The notes beneath the pieces are model-generated. The model was not told the DNA's origin. It ran no database searches and worked only from the letters and a program-made list of their open reading frames with translations. Below, piece after piece: positions 34,095 through 43,743 of a stretch of DNA of 64,000 bases. The position numbers and the translations under genes were made by a program. Every line of letters begins with the position of its first letter. Positions within the stretch are counted from its first letter, which is position 1. Location of the stretch: the NCBI GenBank assembly GCA_046343015.1, contig JBKDOL010000085.1:62001-126000 (forward strand). The letters run 5' to 3'. Source of the stretch: BJ22 sp021298375 (lineage in GTDB: Bacteria > Planctomycetota > Planctomycetia > Pirellulales > Pirellulaceae).

Positions 34095-36584
34095 ATGGCC
34101 AAGAAGCAAGGCGTTTGGGGAATCGACATCGGCTTGGTAGCGATCAAGGCCTTGCGCTGCATCCCCGGCGACAGTCCGCGGGATTTGGTTGCTGACCGGT
34201 TTGACTACATCGAATATCCCAAGATGTTGAATCAGCCCGAGGCCGAACCGGAAGCGATGGTTCGCGAGGCATTGCAGCAGTTCCTGTCGCGGAACGATGT
34301 CAAGGGAGACAAGGTTGCAATCTCGGTTGCCGGCCAGTCGGGTTTGTCCCGGTTCTTTCGACCACCCCCGGTAGAGGCTCACACCTTGCCTGACATCGTG
34401 AAATACGAAGTCAAGCAGCAGATTCCCTTTCCGATCGAAGACGTGATTTGGGATTGGCAGCAATTGGGTGGGACGGTAGTCGATGACCGAATTGTGGACG
34501 CCGAAGTCGGGTTGTTCGCAATGAAGCGAGAGGCGGTCTTCCGCGCGCTCAAGCCCTTCGACGATGCCGGAGTGGAAGTGGACCTGGTGCAGTTGTCGCC
34601 GCTGGCCGTCTACAACTACGTCACCCACGACGTTCTCGATACGATTCCGGACGCGAGTGAACTCGACCCGGAAAATCCCCCGGATTCGGTCGTTGTCATT
34701 TCGATGGGCACCGACACGACGGACTTGGTCGTGACCAATGGAATCAAGCTCTGGATGCGGAATATCCCGGTCGGCGGCAACCACTTCACCAAACAGTTGT
34801 CGCGCGAACTGAAATTGACCCACGCCAAGGCGGAACAACTCAAGCGAAACGCCCGGCAGGCAGAAGACCCGAAACAGCTTTTCAAGGCGATGCGCCCGGT
34901 ATTCACGGACTTTGTCAATGAAGTCCAGCGTTCGCTGGCCTTTTTTCAAGGGCTGGAAAAGAACGCCCGGATTTCGCGGATCGTGCTCTTGGGCAATTCA
35001 GCCAACCTGCCGGGGTTGCGGCAGTTTCTGAACCAGCAACTGGAACTCGACATTGTCAAAGTGGGTGACTTCCGGCATCTCAAGGGATCGGAAGTTCTGA
35101 GCGAGAAATCGTTCCAGGAGAACTCGCTGTCTTTTGCCCCGGCTTATGGTTTGTGCTTGCAGGCGCTGAACATGGCGCGGCTGAAAACAAACCTGCTGCC
35201 GACTGAAATTCAGACCGAGCGGATCATCCGGGCCAAAAAGCCCTGGGTTTTGGCTTCACTGGCGTTGCTGATGCTCGGCATGCTGGTGGGCTACTATTTC
35301 AAACAGGTTGCCCGATATGGCGTTTCGGATGAATACCGCGGCGCCGACTCTGACGTGACTTGGAAGCGGGCCAAAGATGATGGACAAACCAAGGTCAGCC
35401 TGAGTCGGTCCTTGATGGATGCTGACAAGGCGCAAAAGGCCTCGCTGGAAAAGCTCAACAAATTGGCAACGGAGTTGTCTGCTTCCGCAGAGAAGAAAGC
35501 CACCTGGATTGAATTCACTTCCGCTCTGACTCAAGCGTTGCCCAAGGATCCGAGGATTGCGCGGGCCGAACCGGTCGATGCGAACGAAGTGCCGTATGAG
35601 GACCGCCAGGTTTTGTACATCGATCACATGGAGACGGTATTCGACAAGCAGCTGGAAAACTGGCACAAGACCGTCAAGCCGATCTACGACTCCCAGTTTG
35701 AAAACAAGTCGATTGATGAATTGGTCGGCGCTGCGGCAAGCACGGCGGCTGAGAGTGAAGCCCCCAAGGCAAATCCGAATTTCAAGGATGGGAAAGTGGT
35801 GGTTCCCGAGCCGACGAATCTGAACTCGGCCGCGGCGGGCAATCCCGACGGAGTGGTGGGAGCGGGTTACGTGATCGAATTGCGGGGGCACCATTACCAC
35901 AACAGTGACAAGGCCGCGATCGCTCGCGATGCGGGCAAGTCCTTTTTGCTGCGGACTCTGATTGACAAGATGGTCAACGGAGAACTGGAGCTGCCCGGCA
36001 GCGAGGAAGAGGGGGGTGGCAAATTCAAGTACAGCGATTTCGGGATTTTGCTGCCGACGATTGTGCAGCGTTCGGGAATGCCCGAGTTGCAGACGATTAC
36101 TCTGGATGCCGTGGAGAATCCGAACGCGGCGTTGCTCGAAAGTGGAAAATCGGGCGGTGAAGCGGCAGGGGAAAAGGGAGGCGAGGTAAAGCCCGGTGAC
36201 GGGGCTTCGTCCGGAGCGCCGAACCAAGGCCGCGGTGGTGAGCAAGCGGGTGGACAAGGCCCTGTGCCTCCACCGGCTGGTGGATCCGAAAAGCCGGCGG
36301 CGGCTCAAGACAAACTGAAAAACGAATTCAAGGTTCGGCGTTTCAATTTCATTGTGCAGATGGCATGGATTCCCCGGACGCCGGCTGAACGAGTCAAGGC
36401 TCGAGCCGATCGTCTGGCCAAGGAACAAGCTGCTGCGGCTGCTGCGGCGAGCGGCGGTACAGAGGCTGGCGCGGCGGGAGCCGACGGTGGGGCTCCGGTA
36501 CCCACTCCTGCTCCAGGGGCACCTGCAGGGACGGCCCCAGCGGCTCCGCCGGCTGCGCCTGCTGCTGGCTCGGATGATGACTAA
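34095..36584 (+). CDS. pilM: PilM-like actin-fold ATPase fused to a membrane-anchored extracytoplasmic domain
   Basis: An 829-residue protein. Residues 1-370 match PilM/type IV pilus assembly ATPase: KQGVWGIDIGLVAIKALRC, the actin-like nucleotide strands (VVVISMGTDTTDLVV, RIVLLGNSANLPGL). A single span (WVLASLALLMLGMLVGYYF, about 383-402) follows. Residues 403-830 are extracytoplasmic, with a helical coil and then an Ala/Pro/Gly-rich tail. In normal systems PilM is a soluble 350-residue protein that binds the N-terminus of PilN. Here PilM and a PilN-like single-span part appear to be one chain. ATG 34095 follows GGGGATGATAA. The next two genes encode single-span proteins, so the three may be a PilM/PilN/PilO-type inner-membrane platform for a pilus or secretion machine. 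Confidence 0.75.
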   Translation: MAKKQGVWGIDIGLVAIKALRCIPGDSPRDLVADRFDYIEYPKMLNQPEAEPEAMVREALQQFLSRNDVKGDKVAISVAGQSGLSRFFRPPPVEAHTLPDIVKYEVKQQIPFPIEDVIWDWQQLGGTVVDDRIVDAEVGLFAMKREAVFRALKPFDDAGVEVDLVQLSPLAVYNYVTHDVLDTIPDASELDPENPPDSVVVISMGTDTTDLVVTNGIKLWMRNIPVGGNHFTKQLSRELKLTHAKAEQLKRNARQAEDPKQLFKAMRPVFTDFVNEVQRSLAFFQGLEKNARISRIVLLGNSANLPGLRQFLNQQLELDIVKVGDFRHLKGSEVLSEKSFQENSLSFAPAYGLCLQALNMARLKTNLLPTEIQTERIIRAKKPWVLASLALLMLGMLVGYYFKQVARYGVSDEYRGADSDVTWKRAKDDGQTKVSLSRSLMDADKAQKASLEKLNKLATELSASAEKKATWIEFTSALTQALPKDPRIARAEPVDANEVPYEDRQVLYIDHMETVFDKQLENWHKTVKPIYDSQFENKSIDELVGAAASTAAESEAPKANPNFKDGKVVVPEPTNLNSAAAGNPDGVVGAGYVIELRGHHYHNSDKAAIARDAGKSFLLRTLIDKMVNGELELPGSEEEGGGKFKYSDFGILLPTIVQRSGMPELQTITLDAVENPNAALLESGKSGGEAAGEKGGEVKPGDGASSGAPNQGRGGEQAGGQGPVPPPAGGSEKPAAAQDKLKNEFKVRRFNFIVQMAWIPRTPAERVKARADRLAKEQAAAAAAASGGTEAGAAGADGGAPVPTPAPGAPAGTAPAAPPAAPAAGSDDD

Positions 36585-36721
36585 ACAGATGATTAAACAA
36601 GTGCAGCTCGATAGTTCGATGTCGGGCTGATTGGTTCGGTTGATGTGTTGCGTGCGGCTTGGTACTCAGGATTGGAACTGCGTGTCGGTTCACTGAAACG
36701 ACAGAGATTGGAGTGGGAACG

Positions 36722-38425
36722 ATGGAAAAGATGAAACCGTTTCTGAATTTCCTGAAAAAGAACTGGTTTTGGCTGAGTTCCGGGCTGATGGCCATTTTGC
36801 TGTGCGGCGCCTGGTTCCTGGCTGCGAGCGCATTGCAGCAGGCTCAGGAGACCGACACACAGGCCCTGAATGGGAAGATCACCGAACTGGAAAACGTTCT
36901 TAAGACGTCGGCCGATGGGCTGGACCCGAGCGTCAAGGCTCACCCCAATGATTTGTCAAAAGAGGGGATGGACCAGCGATTGGACGCGGGAAGCAAGGCG
37001 GTCATTGATGCTTGGAAGCTGCGGTTTGAGGCCCAGCAGCCAATCATGGTTTGGCCGGAAGAGGTGTTGAAGAGTCCCGAGTTCGTTAAGTTTTTCGCCC
37101 GCTTTTCGCCGCCGGAGGCTTACGAAAAGATTCCGCAGGAGTCGGTGTCGACTTACCTGCAGATGTACACCCGCGAAATTCCCAAGCGGATGCCCGAGAT
37201 TTGCAAGATCATTGGCACGAAATGGGATGCCGAAGAAGCAGAAAAGGCTTTGGAGACAGTGAACCGCGGGAAGGATGAGCAGGGAGGCCGGCGCGAGGGA
37301 GGTGCTGGTGGTGGTCCGACCGCAGCCTCGTCCACAGACCTTGGAAAGCAAGGTTCGGTCGTGCTTTGGAATAAGGAAAACCAAAAACTCTGGTTGGAGA
37401 AACTGACCAAGTTTGAAGGCTTTGATGGGAACACACAAAAGTTTGCCACGGCTTATCAGGCGTTTGCCTTGCAGCAAGACCTTTGGCTGCTGGAGGCGAT
37501 GTTTAAAGTCATCAAGCAGGTAAACGGCGATGCCGATGCCAATGACTTGGCCGCGATTCGGGAGATCGATCACATCGCCTTCGGCCGAGAGGCGAGAGCT
37601 AATCTGGCGGTGCTGTCGGAAGTTGATGCTCGGCTGGCCGATGCTTCAGTGACGGATTCGGCTTTGGCCGCGGGAGCCGCGGGATCGGCGACTGCCGGGG
37701 GAATGCCGAGCGAAGATGAAATTCGCAAGAACGACCCGTTCTCCGCGCCGCCGGCAGCTGGCGGAGAGGGTGGAGGTGCGGCCGTGTTTGAGAAGGAACC
37801 TCCCGCCGGGTTTGAAGCTTTGGGGCCATTTCATGGACGATATGTGAATGCCAACAACGAACCGATCTCGGTTAAGGACGTGCACGACGTCCTGAAATTG
37901 GCGAGCACTGGCCTGCCGGAACAGAATCTCGAGTTGCTGGTCGCCAAGCGGGTTCCCGTGCGGATTGCCTTGAAGATGCAGGAAAATCGAATCCCGGCTT
38001 TTATCGCGGCTTGCGCCAACTCGGCCTTCGGATTTGAAATCAACCAGGTGCGGGTCAACCGGCACAAACCGGGTGAGGGGATCGAATTGAATGGTGGTGC
38101 CAAGGCCAAGTCGGGTGGTGGCGGAGGTGGCCGAGATGGAAGCGATCGCCCGTCGGTGGGCGTTGGTGGCGGGCAAGGTGGTGGTTCGGGCTTGGACGGT
38201 GGCGGATCGGAAAGCGAAGCGCCGTCAGGCGGCGCGGGAAGCGGATCCAACGCGCCCATGATCGCCGAGCGTCGCACGAATCTGATTGTCGATGTCGAGT
38301 TTTCGGGGATTGTGAAAATTTACAATCCTGTTAACGAGGCTCGGCTGAAGCCAGCGGGCGACTCGGCTGACGGGGCTGCAACGGCCGCCTCGGGGACGGC
38401 GCGTCCAGGATCGGGACGGCCGTAA
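36722..38425 (+). CDS. Single-span envelope protein of the pilM cluster
   Basis: A 567-residue protein: short basic N-terminus (MEKMKPFLNFLKKN), one span (WFWLSSGLMAILLCGAWFLA, about 15-35), then a helical region with a long acidic/Lys-rich stretch. The later half has a Gly-rich low-complexity segment (around 38100-38240) and a final beta-like part (RRTNLIVDVEFSGIVKIYNP). The topology is that of PilN/PilO (one N-terminal span, periplasmic domain), but no PilN or PilO motif is recognisable. Start ATG 36722 follows GGAG and excludes 21 unconserved residues. It begins 137 bp after the pilM stop. I infer a role in the same inner-membrane complex from position and topology only. Confidence 0.7.
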   Translation: MEKMKPFLNFLKKNWFWLSSGLMAILLCGAWFLAASALQQAQETDTQALNGKITELENVLKTSADGLDPSVKAHPNDLSKEGMDQRLDAGSKAVIDAWKLRFEAQQPIMVWPEEVLKSPEFVKFFARFSPPEAYEKIPQESVSTYLQMYTREIPKRMPEICKIIGTKWDAEEAEKALETVNRGKDEQGGRREGGAGGGPTAASSTDLGKQGSVVLWNKENQKLWLEKLTKFEGFDGNTQKFATAYQAFALQQDLWLLEAMFKVIKQVNGDADANDLAAIREIDHIAFGREARANLAVLSEVDARLADASVTDSALAAGAAGSATAGGMPSEDEIRKNDPFSAPPAAGGEGGGAAVFEKEPPAGFEALGPFHGRYVNANNEPISVKDVHDVLKLASTGLPEQNLELLVAKRVPVRIALKMQENRIPAFIAACANSAFGFEINQVRVNRHKPGEGIELNGGAKAKSGGGGGGRDGSDRPSVGVGGGQGGGSGLDGGGSESEAPSGGAGSGSNAPMIAERRTNLIVDVEFSGIVKIYNPVNEARLKPAGDSADGAATAASGTARPGSGRP

Positions 38426-38560
38426 AGGGAACTGGTTTTGAATTGCCCGCAATCAGCGCGACCCTAGAATTGAGTCGGGAGTTGCGGGTGCTTGGTCCTC
38501 GATTGCGGGCCAAATGGCGAGAAGAAGTTTTTACAGGTTTTGAAGCAGAGGTGAGTCAAG

Positions 38561-40693
38561 ATGAAGCTTCCCAAACTGGATTTGAGCAAGCAGGGATTAA
38601 GCCGATTTTGGCTTCATCATGCCGAGAAGCTGGTGCTGGGACTGTCCCTGATACTGCTTGGACTGTTCGCGTGGTTCGGCTTTTCGACTCCGCGTTACAC
38701 CGCCAAGACCCCGAACCAAGTCGTTGATTTGGCCCGGCAGGCTGAGGGGCACATCAAGTCGCCTGAAAGCTGGAATCAAATGCAGAATTTCCGGACCGCC
38801 GACACTTCGGCTCCGGAACGAATCCGCAAGGCCGCAGACTTTGATGTGGAAACGGCAAAATATCAGCACGACTTGCTGGTTGGTCCGGTGGTGAAAACAC
38901 TTGGTTTGCGCCAAGACCCGGAATTGCGGCCGGTGGAGGAGTTGATTGCCAAAAGCGGGACTTTCCCGATTCTCTACCCCGCCAACACTCCGGATGAACT
39001 GCGGAGATTGCCTCGGGCGACTGCCGAAGATGACGCCAAGAAAGACAACAAGAAGGACGACAACAAAAAGGAATCAGCCAAGAAGGGAGACAAGGCAGAC
39101 CCACTTGCTCCAGGCAAGGCGTTGACTGACGTTCAGAAGCAGGAAATGCCCGGCGTAAGAGCCACTTATAAAGTGACCGGGGAATCAGCCGGTACGGTCG
39201 TGCAGGATGTCGTCGCCGTGACTGGCGTGATTCCCTACGAGAATCAGTTCGCCGAGTATCAAAAGGTTTTCGCAAGTGCTCAAGGCTACTATCCGGTCCG
39301 TGACATTCCCATCTATCGCACCCTGCAGATTCAGCGGCGGGAGGAAGGTGGCGAATGGTCTGATATCACCCAGCAGGTGTTGAGCGATGCCAGCCTTGTT
39401 GCCGGCGACAAAGACAGTTTTGTGCCGGATTACATCGACCCGAAGTACTACTACGGACCGGTTCCCGGTGGGGACCCGATCACCGGAGCGATTCCGCCGA
39501 TCGTCATGATGGATTACAAGGATTTCGTGGGGCACCCCAAGGTCCCCGTGAGACAGACGGTTCCGACCGCACTGAAGCGGGAGTTTTCGCTGGAGGAAGA
39601 GCAGTTCCAGGTCAATCGCGATCCGCTGGCCAAAGAGAAGTTCAAGACTCCGGCTGAGATCAAGAAGGAGCGGGAACAGGAAGAAGTGAAGGAAATACAG
39701 AAAATCAAGAGTCGGGTTGAGTACGACCGCTTCGGCAAGCGAATCAAACCGGTGGCGCCCTACAAGCTGGTGCGGTTTTTCGACCTTCGCGCTCCGAAGG
39801 GTAAACGGGTACAGTACCGAGTCCGTTTGTGGTTGCCCGACCCGAATGATCCTGACGTTCTGAAGTTGTCGGACAAAAAAGAGGTTGCGGATGCCGGACA
39901 GAAACGCGACCAGCCGAGTGCCGGTGCCGGCGGGCTCGACGGTGGTGGCGCTGACGAATCCCAGCAAGGCCCCGAATTGGAAGAAGACGGCTTGGAAAAA
40001 GACCTTGATGTATCGAAGGCGAAAAAGATGATCGTCGAGCAGCGGATGCTCGATGCCAAGGTCCGCGAGCGGTTAGTCAAGGGATTGGAACTCCCAGACA
40101 TGCCAGCCAATCCGACGTCCTACAAGTACCTGGTCCCGACTCCTTGGAGTAACGAGACCGACCCGGTTCTTGTGGGAGGAGACGATTACCGAGTGTTCGC
40201 CGGCAAGGTCGCTGAGCCCCCGTATCTCCGCGTCGAGGGGGTCGAGATCCCCCGCTTTGAGCCGACGGCATCTGTGGTGGCGGCTGAGTTGTCGCGCGAC
40301 TTGAATACGGTCGTGCCGGCGCTCAAACCAGAGGCCCGCCGGGGAGAGGTTTTGAACTTTGCCGTTCCCAAAGCCCACGTTCTGAACCCGAAGGATGGGA
40401 GTGTGCGGGTCTATTCCGACGCCACAGTCAGCACCAATGCGGTGGTGGTCGACCTCCAGGGAGGCGAGAAATTGAAAATTCGTGGAGCCAAAATCGACTT
40501 CTTTGCTCCTTCGGAACTTCTGGTGATGGATGCACAGGGCAACTTCCACCTCCAGAACGAGTTGGCTGATTATCGCGGCTATCGCCACGCCCTGTTCCGC
40601 GACGATGAGAGCAGCGAATACGGGAAGAAGAAAGAGAAAGAGAAGCCGGAAGAAAAGAACGGTGGTGACGACCGCATGCCCCCAGGCGGCTAA
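38561..40693 (+). CDS. Single-span, lysine-rich envelope protein of the pilM cluster
   Basis: A 710-residue protein with MKLPKLDLSKQGLSRFWLHH, one span (LVLGLSLILLGLFAWFGFS, about 25-45) and a long periplasmic part. There are two Lys-rich low-complexity stretches (AKKDNKKDDNKKESAKKGDK near residue 160, and KKEKEKPEEKNG at the C-terminus). No family is recognised. The start has GAGGTGA at good spacing. Together with the previous two genes it forms a co-directional block ended by a clear terminator, so it belongs to the same machine. A structural or PilP-like function is possible but not shown. Confidence 0.7.
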   Translation: MKLPKLDLSKQGLSRFWLHHAEKLVLGLSLILLGLFAWFGFSTPRYTAKTPNQVVDLARQAEGHIKSPESWNQMQNFRTADTSAPERIRKAADFDVETAKYQHDLLVGPVVKTLGLRQDPELRPVEELIAKSGTFPILYPANTPDELRRLPRATAEDDAKKDNKKDDNKKESAKKGDKADPLAPGKALTDVQKQEMPGVRATYKVTGESAGTVVQDVVAVTGVIPYENQFAEYQKVFASAQGYYPVRDIPIYRTLQIQRREEGGEWSDITQQVLSDASLVAGDKDSFVPDYIDPKYYYGPVPGGDPITGAIPPIVMMDYKDFVGHPKVPVRQTVPTALKREFSLEEEQFQVNRDPLAKEKFKTPAEIKKEREQEEVKEIQKIKSRVEYDRFGKRIKPVAPYKLVRFFDLRAPKGKRVQYRVRLWLPDPNDPDVLKLSDKKEVADAGQKRDQPSAGAGGLDGGGADESQQGPELEEDGLEKDLDVSKAKKMIVEQRMLDAKVRERLVKGLELPDMPANPTSYKYLVPTPWSNETDPVLVGGDDYRVFAGKVAEPPYLRVEGVEIPRFEPTASVVAAELSRDLNTVVPALKPEARRGEVLNFAVPKAHVLNPKDGSVRVYSDATVSTNAVVVDLQGGEKLKIRGAKIDFFAPSELLVMDAQGNFHLQNELADYRGYRHALFRDDESSEYGKKKEKEKPEEKNGGDDRMPPGG

Positions 40694-40717
40694 TCCGGAT
40701 TGCTTGCCAAATTTGAC

Positions 40718-40757
40718 AAGGCCCGTCGTCTCCTGCGGAACGGCGGGCCTTTTTTTT
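40718..40757 (+). terminator. Rho-independent terminator after the pilM cluster
   Basis: AAGGCCCGTCG (40718-40728) pairs with CGGCGGGCCTT (40741-40751) with one G-U pair, across a 12-base loop, and a run of eight T follows. It lies 25 bp after the stop at 40693 and isolates the pilM block from the next operon. Confidence 0.9.
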
Positions 40758-40989
40758 GCGCGAAGCCCGGCGGCGATCGACGCCGCTACCCGGCCGGTGG
40801 AGGGGGAACCGGACGAGCCGGGCAAACTCTCCCGAAACGGTTATGCCGGCTTTGACGGCTGTAATGCAGTCAGCGGTCCAAGCGAGGTGTAACGGACCGA
40901 TTTCTTTTGCCTGTCGCGAAAAGTCAACCTATGTTTTGGCGATTCCTCAACCCTAACTTGTTCAGGGTTGCAAAGAAACAGGTGAAACG

Positions 40990-41814
40990 ATGTCCTGCAG
41001 CATGCACTTTCGAATCGATTGGCGAGCCTTGATTGGGGCGCTGACACTTATTGGCTCCAGCCTGCTTTGGCTGGGGACTGCCGAGGCGCAGTTTGACGGT
41101 TTTACGGAGCCTTACCGGACCATCGAGTTGGCCAGTGACGAGACCGGCCTGATCGAACGAATGCTCGTCAAGGAAGGCGATCGGCTCGATGCCGGACAGG
41201 AAATAGCCCGGCTCAGTTCCGACCTCCAGCGAGTTCAGTTGGAACTGGCCGAGCACATGGCGGGGACCAGCAGTGCGATTATCAGCGCGGAGCAAGGTCT
41301 GGCCAAACGCGAGCAAATTTGGGAACAAATCCAGAAGCTGAGAGCGAATGGACATGCTCATGAGAATGAGCTGGTCCGAGCCGAAATGGAACTGGATTTG
41401 GCTCGCTCCCGTTTGCAGGCCGCACGCGACGAACACACAGCTCGGGAGATCGAGTTGCGGAGAGCAACTGCTCAGTTGGAGCGAAGGACGATTGTCGCGC
41501 CGTTTAGTGGCGTGGTCGCCAATCTGCACCGCAAAGAGGGCGAGTTTCTTTCGCCAGTCCGGCCTGAAGTGGTAACGCTGGTTGATGTCGACCAATTGTA
41601 CGCGGTCTTCAGCATCCCCAGTTCAGCGGTCAACACCCTCGAGGTCGGCAAAACATACCCGCTCGAGATTGGTGGGCAAGTCGGGGTGAATGCGAAGCTC
41701 GACTCGATCGGGGTCCAGACAGACGCAGAAAGCGGAACGGTCCGGGTCAAGCTCTTGATCGATAACCACGAACTTAAATTGCGAGCTGGTGAACCCTGCG
41801 TCTGGAATCTGTAA
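40990..41814 (+). CDS. HlyD-family periplasmic adaptor (membrane fusion protein)
   Basis: A 274-residue protein with a signal peptide or anchor (IGALTLIGSSLLWLGTAEAQ). A short barrel-sandwich half (DETGLIERMLVKEGDRLDAG), a coiled coil (about 85-160) and the returning half (RRTIVAPFSGVVANLHRKEG) form the usual adaptor plan. A beta-barrel (VVTLVDVDQLYAVFSIPSS) follows. It lacks an outer extension, so it is a short adaptor. AGGTGA lies just before the start. The stop is 30 bp from the GAF-HlyD gene, which in turn overlaps the M50 gene, so these three form one operon. Confidence 0.85.
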   Translation: MSCSMHFRIDWRALIGALTLIGSSLLWLGTAEAQFDGFTEPYRTIELASDETGLIERMLVKEGDRLDAGQEIARLSSDLQRVQLELAEHMAGTSSAIISAEQGLAKREQIWEQIQKLRANGHAHENELVRAEMELDLARSRLQAARDEHTAREIELRRATAQLERRTIVAPFSGVVANLHRKEGEFLSPVRPEVVTLVDVDQLYAVFSIPSSAVNTLEVGKTYPLEIGGQVGVNAKLDSIGVQTDAESGTVRVKLLIDNHELKLRAGEPCVWNL

Positions 41815-41844
41815 GTCAACGAGACGAGCCGGAGAGTGCGGGTC

Positions 41845-43743
41845 ATGGAAGTCCAACCGCGGACGCTAAAATTAAACACGCCTGCAGAGGCTTGGTTTCA
41901 GACCAAACCTGAAACAACAGGCCCGGGAGCATCTGCCGAGCCCTTGGATGTCAATGGCCAGTTGGGAAGGCAGTTGCTCGATGCGGCCCAACGTGCAGGC
42001 TCTGTCACCGAACTGGTCGGAATGCTGACGAGGGCAGTGCAGGCTCATTCGGAATGCCTCGGATTGTGGCTGGCGCCCAAACGCACCAGCGAGGATGCGG
42101 CCCCCGAGTTTCGCTCGCTCCTGGACCAGGGCGAGAATCCACTTTGGCACGCGGTAGAGCCGCAAATTGCCGAGTTGGCCCGCCGGGCCCAGGAAACGGG
42201 CGAACTTCAGGTTTCACGCGTCGGCAGCAATCCCCGCAGGATGCTGGCCCTGGTTCCCTTGAGAACGGGTGGCAAAGCCGATGAACTTCTGGCGGGCTGC
42301 TTTGAACGCGTCAACGGCAGTTCCTTGCCGCCTGGTCTCCTCTTGCTGCTGGTCGCTCAAGCCATTGCGCAGTGGAGAAAACGCAGGGCGGCCGATTCAT
42401 TGAATCAAATTAATCTGACATTCAGTCAGACTTTTCAGGCAATGCAGGCGGTTGCCTTGGCCACTGGCCGAACCGATGCGGCGATTGCTGTGGTCAACCA
42501 TGTTCGCCAGCTCCTGGACGCGCGGCAAGTCGTGTTGGCGACTCCAGGCAAGAGCCTGCATTGGCGGATCGAGGCGATCTCGGACGTGGAAGCAGTGGAG
42601 GCTCGCAGCGAACACGCTACCAGTCTGCAGAATTGCTTTGCAGCCTTTCACCAATTTTCGGGAGTGGTCAACAGGCAAAATGCCGAGCCTCGGCAGATTG
42701 AAGCCTTGACCGAGTACTGCCAACTGGCAGGGACGGAAGACGCGGTATTTTTGCCGCTCTCGGCGGAGGGTCGGCCGGTTGGAGGAATGCTGGTGGGGAT
42801 GAGTGCCGCGCAACTGGAGGGGCGCGGGTTTGGCGAGTCAGCCGCCTTTATCGCCTCCCAGTTCGGACCGGCTTGGGCGCTTGTGCAGCGGACGAATCAG
42901 GCCTGGTACCAGTCTCTGGGAAAGGCCTTGATCGATTATTGTCCGGTGGGAGTACGAAAGCACCTTTGGCTCTTGACGCTCGGGCTGGTCGGCCTGCTCT
43001 GTTGTCCCTTTCCGCACCAGGTCAGCTGCCATAATGAGCTGCATCCGGTACAGCGACGGTTTCTGGCGGCTCCTTTTGAGGGCGTGCTTGAATCCGTATT
43101 GGCTCGCAGCGGAGACTTGGTCGAGAAAGACCAGCTCTTGGCGCGGATGGATGGCAGTGTGTTGCAACTGGAGCGTTCTGGTCTGCAAGCTCAGTTGGCA
43201 GCGGCCTTGAAGAAACGGGATTCAGCCTTGGCCAGCGGTAATATTGCCGAGAGCCAGATTGCCCGCAGCGAAGCTCGACGTTGTGAATCGCAACTCGCTT
43301 TGGTCGATTCCAAGCTCAGTCGATTGGAACTGCGGAGCCCGATTGCCGGCGTGGTGGTCAGTGGGGACATGGATAAAGTCGAAGGGGCCCGATTGGAAAT
43401 GGGCAAGACCCTGTTTGAAGTCGCTCCACTGGAAAAAATGATGGTTGAATTGCAGGTGCCGGAAACGGATGCCCGTCATGTTCAGGAGGGGCAGACGGCG
43501 CGGATGAAGTTCAATGCTTATCCGTTCCGCAGTTGGGAAGGCAAGGTTGCCCGCGTGCATCCCCGAAGTGAGCTCGTCGGCGAGTCCAATGTGTTTATCG
43601 CCGAAGTCGAACTCGATAATGATGATGGAACCTTGCGTCCGGGGATGAAGGGTTGGGGCAAGGTTGCCGCCGGCTGGCGACCACTCGGTTGGATCTGGTT
43701 GCACCACGCGTGGGAGCGATTCCGATATGTCCTCGTTTGGTAA
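41845..43743 (+). CDS. GAF-like domain fused to HlyD-type adaptor
   Basis: A 632-residue protein in which residues 30-350 look like two tandem GAF-like sensor domains (QLLDAAQRAGSVTELVGMLT; GRTDAAIAVVNHVRQLLDAR; DAVFLPLSAEGRPVGGMLVG). A membrane span (HLWLLTLGLVGLLCC, about 375) follows, then a periplasmic HlyD barrel-sandwich and coil (FLAAPFEGVLESVLARSGDL to LRSPIAGVVVSGDMDKVEGA). A cytoplasmic GAF end joined to a periplasmic adaptor is unusual and suggests signal-dependent gating of the export step. ATG 41845 is used since GGAG 41831-41834 is 10 bases away; the earlier GTG at 41836 is too close to it. It overlaps the next start by 17 bases. Confidence 0.8.
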   Translation: MEVQPRTLKLNTPAEAWFQTKPETTGPGASAEPLDVNGQLGRQLLDAAQRAGSVTELVGMLTRAVQAHSECLGLWLAPKRTSEDAAPEFRSLLDQGENPLWHAVEPQIAELARRAQETGELQVSRVGSNPRRMLALVPLRTGGKADELLAGCFERVNGSSLPPGLLLLLVAQAIAQWRKRRAADSLNQINLTFSQTFQAMQAVALATGRTDAAIAVVNHVRQLLDARQVVLATPGKSLHWRIEAISDVEAVEARSEHATSLQNCFAAFHQFSGVVNRQNAEPRQIEALTEYCQLAGTEDAVFLPLSAEGRPVGGMLVGMSAAQLEGRGFGESAAFIASQFGPAWALVQRTNQAWYQSLGKALIDYCPVGVRKHLWLLTLGLVGLLCCPFPHQVSCHNELHPVQRRFLAAPFEGVLESVLARSGDLVEKDQLLARMDGSVLQLERSGLQAQLAAALKKRDSALASGNIAESQIARSEARRCESQLALVDSKLSRLELRSPIAGVVVSGDMDKVEGARLEMGKTLFEVAPLEKMMVELQVPETDARHVQEGQTARMKFNAYPFRSWEGKVARVHPRSELVGESNVFIAEVELDNDDGTLRPGMKGWGKVAAGWRPLGWIWLHHAWERFRYVLVW

